The notes beneath the pieces were generated by a model, which was not told the origin of the DNA, did not search any database, and saw nothing but the letters and a program-made list of their open reading frames with translations. A DNA stretch of 64,000 nucleotides. Origin: Nymphaea colorata. Taxonomy: Eukaryota > Streptophyta > Magnoliopsida > Nymphaeales > Nymphaeaceae. Both the position numbers and the translations under genes were made by a program. Every line of letters begins with the position of its first letter. The stretch's first letter is position 1. Positions 23,126 to 34,824 of the stretch are shown piece after piece. Location: assembly GCF_008831285.2 (NCBI RefSeq), contig NC_045141.1, positions 22,412,742 through 22,476,741 of the forward strand. The letters run 5' to 3'.

Positions 23126-23148
23126 CCCCCCCCCCCCCCCCCCCCCCC
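23126..23148. repeat. Homopolymer of 23 C
   Basis: An uninterrupted run of 23 cytosines (G on the minus strand) between ccttc-type sequence and tcgctc. Long C runs are rare in AT-rich plant DNA and are prone to sequencing error, so the exact length is uncertain. Confidence 0.9.
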
Positions 23149-23769
23149 TCGCTCATTTCGCAGCGCAAGGTGGCTAATACCCTTGACAGTACTTGAATAG
23201 GAAACTGGTCGCCTATTAGCCCTGACTGAAGCCGTTGCACCAACCATCTTGGGAATGAATTCCAAAGTTTTACCAATAATCTTGTGAGGACATGTCAAAG
23301 ACTCAAAGATGCTAAACACTATACATGCCGCTATGCCAATGGGGTGAGAACGTTCTAATAGCTGGTTTACATTGAACCTCGAGAGTGAGAAAGACGGGCT
23401 TTGGCTCTCATTTAGACGGTAGAAAGTGATTCAAATCGACAGATCAATCAACCTTGAGCTATTTCACCTCTACCCATAAAATTGTACATTACCCAAAGGC
23501 TAGAAATGAGCAAACTAATTCAAGAGTTCCGCTGATTGAACCAAGCTGATTGCTTGACGCTACTTTGTTGATGGAGGGAAGAAGAAGAACATGTCCTTAG
23601 AGATAGAAACTGTCGCGTGAATTCAGATGGAGTTCATCAGCCTGATCTCATGATTAACACAAGCTTGAGCTCCATTTTCCTAGCTCAGTGTGAGCTGCTG
23701 TCTTAAGCTGAGTTTGGGCAGCCTCCCCCGAACTTAATAGACCTCGAATAGGCACAGTATTGCTACAAA

Positions 23770-23900
23770 GGGCATAGCCTAGCTGGTTGAGTTAAGGACA
23801 TGTGAAGTCTCTAGTTTGATTTGCATGTGTCCTACACCTCCAAAACTTAAGTGGTGGGAAATGGTGGCTAAGTTGATGGTTTGTCATTCTACTGATGAAA
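23770..23900 (+). mobile_element. Possible decayed tRNA-derived SINE
   Basis: TAGCCTAGCTGG at 23775-23786 fits the RNA polymerase III A box (TRGYNNARNNGG). TAGTTTGATTT at 23812-23822 resembles a B box (GGTTCRANNCC) with C-to-T decay, at about the right spacing. It is followed by unrelated sequence and a short A run. It does not fold as an obvious intact tRNA. Weak evidence. Confidence 0.3.
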
Positions 23901-25985
23901 AAAACACATAGATGGTTTCCTGTTATTTAATACAAAACTTGCGATTGATGACAAGAACTCAGGCTACCAATGCATAATGAAGGATCATTTAATATCAGAG
24001 CTAACCCATAATTGGAAATAAGGGTAACATTTTTTTCTAATTAATTATGAGAATAAGCCATTGACAAGTTCATTAGTGCTCATTGCCTACTTTAGTCCAT
24101 GTTACATCTATCAATGAACGTTCTTTATCTACGGTCTTTCTTTCAGCCCGAATTCATTCATTTTCAATTGAGTGATCAGTCTGGTCTTGTTCCGCTTGTA
24201 AGCCGCTCTTTTGTGCTGCTGGCGGCGTGGGCAGGTCGGTGCGCAAAGATTTGAAGCAGGGGCTGACGGACAAGAAGGATAGTACTCGCTCGGTTCGACT
24301 AGAGTCAGTCCCTTGATCCCGATTTCCTGAATGTTATGGAAAAGTCAGGACTAATTTCTTGAAAGGTGAGGATTCTAGAAACCTCCGTCGTTATGAGATA
24401 AGGAATCGTAGGTTAGGAATCGGGATGGGTTCCCAACTTTGAATGGCATGTACGCTGACCTTGACTTTGAAATTGGCTCGTGACGTGAACGGTTCACTTT
24501 GCGAGTGTTTTGTGGGCTTTGCGAATCTCACGAGGTCAACAAAATGGCATGAATGCATAATTAAGAAGCTAATATCAATTTGTTATGTTTCTTTGTAATG
24601 GGAGGAGATGAGGTCAGGCAGGCGAGCGCACTTGGACTTGTGTCTGAACTCAAGGCAGGGAGAAATCTCAAATCTCTAAGCGGTCAAAATCCAGTGTTTG
24701 CTTGTAATCCTAACATAAAGGCAATTTCAGGTCAGCCTTGGATCTGAGATTCGATACTACTATCAAATGCAACCTGAAGATCACTTTTTTCCTATCAAAT
24801 CTGTGGAACTCCAGTTAAGAGAGTATGTCTGAGACAGGAACCGTTTCATCAGAACCGCGTGGAATGTGAATTACTTTCATGACTTGTTCATTCTTTAAGA
24901 AAAGAATCCCAATCTGTCTTGCAATCCATATATATCACAAGTTACCAAGACTTTGAAAGCTGCAGCACTCAAACATGGCTGTTCTGAGAAAGGTGCAACT
25001 CTCTTAGACCGTTAGACGGTGTTTGATACCCTGAATCTTAAGTCTAAAGTCTGATCCACTGTGAAATCCAACTTAAATGCATTGGGTTGAAGATGCAAAA
25101 ACTACAAATGCAAACCATATAAACCTTCAAATAAAAGGTCTAAAATACTCGTTAAGAAAATGAAGATCTAAAATCCTTGGATCTAAGTGCCCAATATCAG
25201 AAACAAAAAGACCTCGATTCTGAGATCCGAAGCAACAATGAAGCATTCTCTTTTAAGCATCGTCTGTCGGCCTACCTCGAACCCCAACTCTCGAAGATCT
25301 TAAGAGTCTCTCAATTTCTTGCCTGTTGAAACTGTCAACAAAACTCAGCCGCTGCCATTAGCGGCGGAGAAACCACGGGCGTTCGGTCCTCCTTCCATTT
25401 TCACGAACCAAAGAATTTGAATGTCCAAGTTTTTTCTGGGAAATTGCTTATGGTTCTGCCTCTGTCGATCAAGTCACGGCCGAATATAGTTCTGCCAATC
25501 AGGGGCCGAACCAAGGTCCGAACAGTAATTCATAAATATTGCAAGAGGGCCGGTTGGTGCAGTCCCCAACAACCGTCCATGCCTAATTCCAAGGGAAGGT
25601 GCAAATATTTATTTAATGGAAAAAAGGTTTTATTAATGGAATATTAGATTATTTTCTCCTCACTTTTTGGCCTTTCTTTTGTTTTTTTTATTGCGACTTT
25701 TTCACCGCAATCTTATCTCTACATCTTTTTTTCTCTGTCTCTTGATTCTCACGGAAACGGAAATGCAAGTCTTAATCATGAGGCGGCCTCCCCGTCAACA
25801 ACGTAAGGTAAGGGTCCCCTCCAACGCCGTTTTCCTCTCCGTTGACGATTCCCCTTGGCCGTTTTCCGTTGGACCGTAAATGTGTCGGGTGGTTTTTGGC
25901 AATGTAGTTAAAGGATGAAAATAACAAATATTTATGAAAATATAAGTCTTTTGTGCTTGCTTTTTTCTTTTTTTCTTTTTTTAGA

Positions 25986-26310
25986 TAGAGCTGTACACAA
26001 GCCGACTTGAACGAGCTCGATCAGCTCGATTCGACTTACATATTGCTTGCCTTGAGCTCGGCTCGAGCTCGAGTCGAGCTGACTACAAGGTTAGTTCGAG
26101 CTACATTCAATGATAGATCGAGTCACAACACGTGCACGACTCATTTAAACTCTTTTATTAAAATTATAAAAAAGAGAAAGTATAACTTAAAATAAACGAG
26201 ATTACTTCAGTTTAACCAAGTCGAGCTCATGTAACTCGATCCTGACTCGAGTATCAACGAATCGATATCGAATTGAATAAGATTCGAGTTTGAGTGGAAT
26301 TGACTCATTG
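25986..26310. mobile_element. Second GAGCTCGA-rich repeat piece
   Basis: It begins TAGAGCTGTACACAAGCCGA, close to the end of the element at 22151-22608, and continues with cgagctcgatcagctcg and ggctcgagctcgagtcgagc. No matching right terminus is evident, so it is probably a decayed member of the same family. Confidence 0.4.
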
Positions 26311-27630
26311 TATACTCAACGTTTAATTAAGGTCATCTATGAACTAATTTTTAAAATGTATGAAAATATATAAAAAGTTATAGAAATTTGATGTCTAAAA
26401 TCGATTTTATAAGTTGAAAATCTAAAACACTTGATTTTTAAAACTTTATTAAACATAATTAATATATATGATCTTCGAGAATATTTATTGGAGTTGAAAA
26501 GAGGAGGATATGAGTTAAATTAAAACATGAACACTCAAAGAAAAATGATACTAAAACGATTGTGATGATTATTATTGATTGTGATGGAAGCACCAGAGGA
26601 CTGGCATATCGAACCAAGATCTGGATCTGAACCACCAGATCGGTTGGCAGGGACCGTTGAAACCTGAGGGCTGAGGTTCAGTCATGACCTTGGACCCGAT
26701 ATTCTCGTTACTCCTCCATGGCGTTCCTCGTTTGGGGAACGAGGGGTTCCATCCATACATCCGTAAACAACGGGGCGAGGTTTTAGTCGCCAGCCCAGCA
26801 TCGGTGTCTTAAGGGACGCGGTTTCATGGAGCGAGCCGGGAAAGAACTGAATCCCCTGATGCAAATGTCCATACTAACCTTGTCCAGGACAGTAGTTCCT
26901 ACTCTCCCGCTTTTCTGGTCCAACGAGATTTTAAGTTAGGAACCTCAAACTACCATATCCATCCATTTCCTTTATATTTTGACCTGGATCTCATTACATG
27001 ATGAATCTAAGCAAGATCCACCTTCCTCTTCCATCTCAATTCCTAACTAAATGTCCTCTTTTAATTAATTTTTGAAATCCGATTTGTTTATTCAGGTGTG
27101 AAGACAAAAAAAAAAAAAAAAAAAAGTCGATTTGTTAAAAAGTTGGGTTTTGTTCCAGACTCAATTTCAACCATCTTTCCTCCAAAACAACTTTTAACAT
27201 CTTTCTGAACTGTATTGACATGAGTTCTTTTAAGACGCATTATATGTATTGAGCAGATCAAGAGATGCACCACAAGGATATGAAACATCATACAATTAAG
27301 TGGCACACCTAAAACGTATAAAATACTAAAAACTTAGAATAATTGCATCTAACCCACATGGTTTAGGGTGGTGAACCCATTGCTAAGCTAAGCACGAGGA
27401 GAGATCAAAACCGGTCCAACAATACTTTGGAACCTGGATGGAAAGCGGGAAGGACACGGTGGTCCTACAAAAGCGCGGACATTCGGTGGTCCGGTGGTGG
27501 GCATTTTCGTCTTTTTAGAGCAACGGCGAACGGGCGTTAAGACCGAAGAGATTACGGGCGCCCGAAGGCCACGTTGGTCATTTTTGGCGTCGTAACCAAC
27601 ATTTTGGTCTAAGAAAGAAAATCCCCAACG

Positions 27631-27638
27631 AATAAAAG
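27631..27638 (+). promoter_or_regulatory. Possible TATA-like box upstream of the XTH gene
   Basis: AATAAAAG lies about 190 bases before the XTH start codon, followed by a CT-rich stretch typical of plant 5' leaders. It is only a loose TATA match. Confidence 0.3.
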
Positions 27639-27819
27639 GGAAAGACGGGAGCTGGTGGATTCCAGGTCACATTTCTCCTCCTTCTCCTCTCTCTCTTTCT
27701 CTCTCTCTTTCGTATATCAGGAGAGAGCGAAGCGGCGAGAGGAGACGTCGTGAGAGAGGAGAGAGAAGCCAACGAACCTGAACCGCTTGCAACGTAAGAG
27801 AGAAGGAGAAACCTCCGCC

Positions 27820-28349
27820 ATGGCCGCCCTTGCCTTCCCAGGCGGCGGCACGGCGTCCTTCGCCGTCGCTTGGCTCGTCCTCGTTTCGCTCTCGTCCCTC
27901 TCCCTGGCTGCTGTGCCCTTCAACGTCTCGACGCTCGTCTTCGACGACGTCTACGCCCCGCTGTTCGGCGACCACAACATCCACCGCTCCGACGACGGGA
28001 AGTCCGTCCGCCTCCTCCTCGACCGATACACTGGTAAGCAGCCACCATCCGTCCGCTAACGGAATTCTGTTTGCGGCGATGATGACGGACGAAACAAGGA
28101 AAAAAGCGAAAACGAAGAATGTTTATCGTCTCGTCGTCGTAAAAATTTTTCTCGTTTTGCTTTTTTCTTTTCGTGGAAGGAAGGACGGGGGAGAGACTTC
28201 TGATCGTCGTGTATCTTGTTGTGTGCAGGGTCGGGTTTCATATCACAGGACTTGTACCATCACGGGCTCTTCAGCGCGTCGATCAAGCTGCCCTCGGAAT
28301 ACACCGCCGGCGTCGTTGTCGCCTTCTACGTAATGCCTGTTCCAACCTC

Positions 28350-28395
<46 letters not shown>

Positions 28396-31300
28396 GCGAT
28401 TCAACCTGAATTGAAGCAGTGGCTTCTTTTACGAAGCTTTGCAAGCTTAAGTTGATTGAGTTCCTAAATCTTTGGCGTTCTTCAAACATTTTGAAATTTT
28501 GTGTTTCGTCGGAAGAAGAATTTTCTTATTTCTTTGGAATTTGGATTCTTTCTCGTGTCTTTCTTCAAACGTTACGAAGCTTTGGAATTTTCTTACTCTG
28601 GATTTCTTCTTTATCGTGTATTATCTTGAAAATGATCTTAAGAATTGAACTTTTGGACGTCTTCCTGAAGAACGATACACCGAAATTCAGATTTCCGAAT
28701 CCAAATTTCGGTGTTTCCTTTTCTTTGCGGTCGAGCCTCACTGGAGGTCAAGGTTCTCTCAGTTCCTTCCTTCTCCTACAAGCTTTTCTTCCTCTTCCTT
28801 TTCTTCCCGTTAGGCACAAGTTACTCTTCATCTCTTTGTCGTAATTTAAAATATTTCGAAAGAATTTTTTTTTTTTCCTTTTTCTTGAATTTTATCCCGG
28901 TTTCTTCGTTCAGGTTCGCATTTACGTCAATATCAATATCCTGCTTTGGACTTTTCTGTTTTCTCCACCTTTTTTTAGCAAAGAAAATCTTCATTTTTCT
29001 CGTTTGGGCGGTCAAGGTTATCTAGGTACTTTCTTCCACAGTTCTCTGTCTCTCCCTCAATTTAGGAGCTTCTCATAACCAAATTTAAACAACAATCCCC
29101 GGAATTTCTGCCGGCTTCTTTAAGCGATCGACCGGAATTCTCTAGGTCCCGTTGGTTTGTGTGGCTGGAAAAATCTCTGACCGTTGTTCGATCACCTGAA
29201 ATAGTTTTTTCGTTTCCAAACATCGCTCTTCAGGGGGCACCAACGAAATTATTCGTGCAAATTTCTCCCATTTTCTCAAAAATAGAAGGCGCGAACCGAC
29301 GCGTTCTTTTCCGGATTGGGCAAAAGGTCAGGTGCCACCCAAACGCGATCTGGCCATGCAATGAAAACCATAATGACTAAATTAACCTTGGATGACTGCA
29401 TGTGTTTACGCCGGGTATTTTCCCCAGATGGTCTTGGACGTTTACGTCATTTCCCAAGGGGTCGGTCTCGGTCTCGCTGCGGGTAATACTCGATCCAATT
29501 TTATGGGGAAATCGTCCTCGTCTGATAGTGATACAAATGAAAACGTTACGGGTATATTCTTTCTGGATCAAACCCACCTTCAACTTATTGGATCTCTATG
29601 TGGATCTGCCTCACATCTCTCTAATTGCTCGGTCACGGCCTCCTTGACCAGGCAATAAGACATCATCAATCCGGGCTCGCACAAGCGCCTGGGTCCAAAC
29701 TCGAGCCTTTTCAATGGGTTGCATTGAATACGAACGGCTGTTGCGTTCATGCACTAGGACTGTCGATTTACAAAGCTTTCTTTCTTAAATGAATTGACTG
29801 GAGCAGCTGATAAATACCAAATGGAGTTGATTTACGTTTCCTATTACGAAGCAGATTAATGATGCGAATTACTTGGGCTGATTATGGAGCCAATTTGGGT
29901 TTATTGTCATGAATGCAGACCTCAAACGGCGACGTCTTCGAGAAGACGCACGACGAGTTGGACTTCGAGTTCCTGGGCAACATTCGAGGCAAGGAGTGGA
30001 GGGTTCAGACCAATGTGTACGGGAACGGCAGCACATCCCGCGGAAGGGAAGAGCGGTACCTCTTATGGTTCGACCCCTCCAAAGAGTTCCACCAGTACAG
30101 CATCCTCTGGACCACCAAGACCATAATGTAAGTTCTCAGGCTCCCTCTCCCGTTTGTCCATGGTTCCCCATGGACGCGACGGTCCAGAGTCACGGGGTGT
30201 CCCGTGATTGTCCCCATGTCGACCAGTATAGTAGTATCTAATTGGTTCTGGAAGTTCGGGTCCGAAAGACATGGTGTCCGGTCTGAAAGGTCCACGACCC
30301 CGTCTATTTTAGGCCTGCACCGTTTCGGTTGGCTGACCGGTTCCGATGCCCACTCGTGGTGGCGCACAAATATCTCCTACTGAGGTCTGGTTCCCAGCGT
30401 AGGTGACTGATTGTGACCCAGCCAAACGCCGGCAAGTGAACCGGACTGAAACAGGAGTTTTTGTTTTTCCGGTTTGGGCTCATTTAGAGGTTGAATTCGA
30501 GTTTTCTTTGTTCAGCAAAATGCGACCAAGTTCTTCAAAATATACCAACATTTTATCTCGCCTTTGATGGACGCCGTGAGCTGGACCGTCTTCCTGTTGG
30601 ATGGAGAACGACGCGTTCTCCACGGAAGATGGGCCCCAACTTACCTACCCTGGCGTTATTGGAACTTGACCGGAGTTTCTGGGGTTTCAGGTTTCTACCT
30701 GTTTCACTGCCACAGCGAAGAAATTTTGTGCCGAAAGCAATTATTTTACAACACTTTTCAGACGCTGAGGTCTGATGGATATACTACAGAGTCACCTCGC
30801 TTTGATAGTATTAGTTTTTTACCAATTTCTTTGACTCGACTTTTTGTACCGGTTAACTGCACCTTTTTCTTTCTCAGCTTGCTCTTTTACTTGTTCACCA
30901 GTGAAATTTGCTCATGGTTTTTGAATTTCTTATTCAACGATTTCTGCCAGATTGTCAGAAAAAAAAGGAACGGCACATTGAGTGCGTTTAGGAGACTTGA
31001 AAAATGAAGGGAATTAAGAAATCCCTAGTTTCCAATGCCTATTTCTCAACAAATAGTTCATGCATGGAGATCAAAATGAAGAATTTCACTTTCAATTTTC
31101 TCCTGGGATGACGCCGGATTTCCGGTGGGTACCTTGAGGAGATTCTCAATTGCAACTGTCCAAATGGCAAATGCAGCCAATGTGGAATTCGGTGATGCAA
31201 GCTGGTATCGATCCCACCAGCGTGTTGAAAGTTGAAACTCTTTCACTCGCATGCCAGTGGGCGTGATCGCCTTTTTTCTTATTCCATCTTTTGTTCTCTC

Positions 31301-32558
31301 CATATTTTTATTATTTTCCTTCTAACCAAATTCAACCGCAGACAAAGGAACTAAACCGCTTTTCTGCCTGTTTGGTTCCTCCCATACATCGAGGCCCCAC
31401 TCTCCGCATAGTGATCTAGCGAATATTATTGGTTTCACTTTAGCAGGGTGCTGCCGGGATTGTCTTTATATGTTCCTTTGACTAGCAGTTGCTTGTTGAA
31501 TTATAAAAATGAAATGTTGTCCTTGTTTATGTCCAAAAATGTGGCTTTGTTAATAACCAGTTTCGGCAATCTTTAGTTTGTTTAATGGCAAGTTTGTAGA
31601 GAGCAGTTTGAAAAAGATCTAATGGAATCCTATTTAATAATTTTCTTTTCTTTGTAAGAAGTCCTGCGCATTTGATGCGGCCTACGGTAGTTAATTGAAC
31701 CTATTGCACATGAGTCCAGTTCTATTGGTCCAAAAAAGTCGAGTTTTCCTTTACAAAGAAGATAATGCCTGCCTTTAACCATTTTCTTATCCTACTAGTG
31801 GATTCTTCTTTCAACTGGATGATGTTGAAGGGTTCCCTTTTATAAAGTTTCATATTACCCTTGCCTTCCAATGCAAACTACAGCAGTGAATTATTGTTGT
31901 TATTATCTCTGTGGCTAAACTACTTGCTCATGCATTGGAGATAAGATTACACGCTCTGTTATTTGCATGTTTTTCAATGAATCATCCTCATAACACACTT
32001 GATAATTGTGTCCGCCACTCAACTCTGCTCCCTGAAACTTGCAGCTTCTACATAGACGACGTACCCATCAGAGAGGTTGTGAGGACTCCGGCGATGGGAG
32101 GGGACTACCCATCGAAGCCGATGGCGTTGTACGCCACCATCTGGGACGGGTCGACCTGGGCGACTTCCGGCGGCCGGTATAAGGCCAACTACAAGTACGC
32201 GCCCTTCGTCTCCGAGTTTTCCGACCTCATCCTCGAGGGCTGCTCTGTAGACCCAATCCAGCAGGTATCAGAGAGGTGCGATGAGCACGAATCAAGGCTC
32301 GCCACCGAGGAATACGCAGTCATGACACCACAGAAGAGGGCCGCAATGCAGAGGTTCCGGCAGAGGTACATGACTTACTCCCACTGCTATGACCGAGCTC
32401 GGTACCCGACCCCCATGCCGGAGTGCGTGTTCATCCCTGAGGAGAAGGAGAGGTTCAAGAACACCGGCCACTTGAAATTCAGTCCCGGCCACAAGCGCCA
32501 CCACAAGCGGCGGAGCAGCACTCCGACAATGAAGTCCGACAAACAAGCTTATGTATAA
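27820..32558 (+). CDS. Xyloglucan endotransglucosylase/hydrolase, group III (XTH27/28/30-like)
   Basis: Four exons: 27820-28033, 28229-28329, 29919-30127 and 32045-32558, giving 345 residues with consistent phases. Residues 1 to about 30 form a signal peptide ending near SLAA. The GH16 catalytic motif is HDELDFEFLG at 116-125, with nucleophile Glu118 and acid/base Glu122. An N-glycosylation site NGS follows at NVYGNGST. The XET C-terminal domain contains paired Cys residues and the YDRARYP region. The enzyme cuts and rejoins xyloglucan in the wall. Leu at the third motif position and a basic tail (KRHHKRR) fit group III members near Arabidopsis XTH27-30. Introns two and three are long (about 1.6 and 1.9 kb). 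The Met at 27820 starts the signal peptide; an in-frame Met at 27787 would add a basic stretch and is less likely. Confidence 0.95.
28354..28392 (+). repeat. (CT)n microsatellite in XTH intron 2
   Basis: An uninterrupted TC/CT repeat beginning about 25 bases after the splice donor of exon two. It lies wholly in the intron. Confidence 0.95.
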
Positions 32559-33007
32559 GAAGTGATAACCAGGGAGGGGGAAACAGCCTTTTCTTCTTTG
32601 TTCTATAAAATTCACCCTCCCCACGAAAAAAGTGAGAGTATACGAACAATTTTATTGATTCTTTTGGGCACTTTTCTGCTTCTTTTCTTTTCAACCTACC
32701 TGTTAGAGACCCTATGACAACTCTTGATCCGTCCTTTCTCACCCCTCCGCCTCATAGTGCCGCCCCAACTTACTCTGGTGTATTGTTCCTTCTTGTACTA
32801 TTTTCAATAGAGAAACGTACATTAATATGTTGTATCACATCTTCGGCTTCTCACCGGCGCATCACTACCGTCATCCGAACTTCAACTTTGTCAGAAAACT
32901 CTTGCAAGTTGTGCCTTTGTGTGTCGTAAGCACTAAAAATACTCCAAAATGAAATTTGGAACTTCGTTGGCGAATCTACGGTCATAGTTATGGTTCTTTT
33001 GCCACAT

Positions 33008-33044
<37 letters not shown>

Positions 33045-34824
33045 GGAAGGAACTACAGAATTCATTTCGAAGAGGCTCATGAATTGTCACATCATTCATT
33101 TGAGAGAGATAGAGAGAGAAAGACTTCTTGGCAACTTTTCGATTTCATATACATAAGTTGGCAATTAGCTGGGATCATTTAAGGGGCGGCCTCATCTATT
33201 ACTACTACTGAGCTGTCCATGGTCGCAGACATCTAGCTTTAGCTTGCATCCACATTTTAGACCAAACCCATTTGCAGAATGGTTCCAAATGGTCCAGACC
33301 TAGGCACTAAGGCGGTTTGACCATCCTGTTTTGCTAGTGCCAAACTCAATTTCAACTCCACTTGGGATGTATTCAGCTGTCCCTACATCCCAAATTCCTC
33401 ACTTCAATGCACCCACACACCTGTAAAGAAACCAAAGGAGAAAAAAAAGAGTCCACAAATGGAGCCGCGTGACCAACTGGCTGTTGTTGCCTGTCAAGAT
33501 CAGATCATGAAACTTGATTCGGTAAAGTTGTAAGAATTTTCTTGGCTTCCTTTTTGGAGGAGTTGCAAGTCTCCCTTAACTCATTTAATTAAAAAGCAAA
33601 AGAACATTAGTCTGTGCAGTTTCGTTCAACTTGACTTGGATTACGATTGCATGTGTTCAAAGAATGTCACAAAGGTGATCTCCTATTTGAAAATGGTTCA
33701 CTGAAAAGCCTGACCCGTATATGTAAATTAGAACATTTAGGCTTGCTTTTAGAATTACCAAGGAACAGCTGCCTTTAAAATGAAAATTTTTTTCTCTGTC
33801 TTTCTTTCCTTCTGGAAGAATAGAAAGCCCTGGCTGACACTCTCTCTCTACCCCACTTAAGAAAAGCTTCTCTTTTCAAACTTGGGAAAGTGAATGGCAA
33901 GGTTGCTGGAAAATTCTGCTGACATTCTCTTATACCCAACTAAGAAAAGTTTTATTTTTCACACTTGAGAAAGTTAATGACAAGGATTGATCCCCTAGGG
34001 GAGGAGTGGCGCAGTGGAGTGAGATATATTATCAGAACTGGGCAAGAGTTGACTGAAGTTTTATTGCGCTTTTCTTGTATAAAAAATCAAGAAAATAAAT
34101 CAATCTTGAGTTATCTCAACAAAATTTGGATTGCTTGTTATTAGTTAAAGGTGAGTTTAGAAGAAATGTGGTCTGATGTCTATGGGCAAATATCGTTCCA
34201 TGCGGTAGAGGAAGTCATTGTGAGGGCTTCACCAGCAAGAATACAAAATTTTCACAAATCCTTCTTCTCAATCTACTACTGGGTCAGATACAGATACGTC
34301 TGATCACCAATCCGATTTTGATTCTGTTTAAATAGATTCGGTAAAGAAATTGTGCCAGAAAAAATGTGCCACCCATTTCAAGAAATTCAAGAATGTGGTT
34401 AATGTCCTCCATCGTGTTTGAATTGCGAATGGAAGGTCGATTCGAGAGAGAGTGTGTGTTAGACGTCAATCCAACCCCATAAAATTTCGTAATTCAAAAC
34501 TACTACTCCCCTCCTACCAAAGGTTTCTTTCCTCCCTCTTGCAATGAATGCCAAAGAATCATACATCCACGCAGAGAAGCAGACGTCGCTCTTTTTCGTT
34601 TGCGATTCACGAAGAAACTCGGAAATTTGAAATTTAAGAGGAGAAGAAAGATGCTAACAAGATTTACAAGAAGTTATCGACTGCGTTACAGCGCCATGAA
34701 TGAAATTGAAAGAAGGCGGAGCAAAAGAAGAAAGAAGCATCAACGAATCAGATCCAACGAGGCACCAATCTTCTGCATGCATCCGTGGTGATGTACGTAG
34801 CAGAAGAAACAACAAGAAGGTGCA
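32559..34824. other. 3' flank of XTH and spacer
   Basis: The first ~300 bases probably hold the XTH 3' UTR. A GA microsatellite sits at 33012-33041. Around 33995-34030 the plus strand carries ggagtggcgcagtggag, which resembles a tRNA A box but has no B box. No coding region is recognised; the final bases are the 3' flank of the CAF1-like gene. Confidence 0.45.

Larger units (their letters stand above)
19310..27619. other. 8-kb gene-poor interval with transposon relics
   Basis: After the TPR promoter I find no reading frame with family resemblance. The interval carries a Harbinger-like MITE (21205-21596), a GAGCTCGA-rich element (22151-22608), a related piece at 25986-26310, a possible tRNA-derived SINE (about 23770-23900), a 23-base C run (23126-23148) and an A run near 27105. 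Frames at 25417-25879 and 26572-26864 have no recognisable domain. Confidence 0.5.

Noticed and set aside
29884-30241. Alternative plus-strand frames over the third XTH exon
   Set aside because: These are other-frame shadows of the exon carrying HDELDFEFLG.
33995-34035. tRNA-like ggagtggcgcagtgg
   Set aside because: It resembles an A box but has no B box and no cloverleaf, so neither a tRNA nor a SINE is supported.
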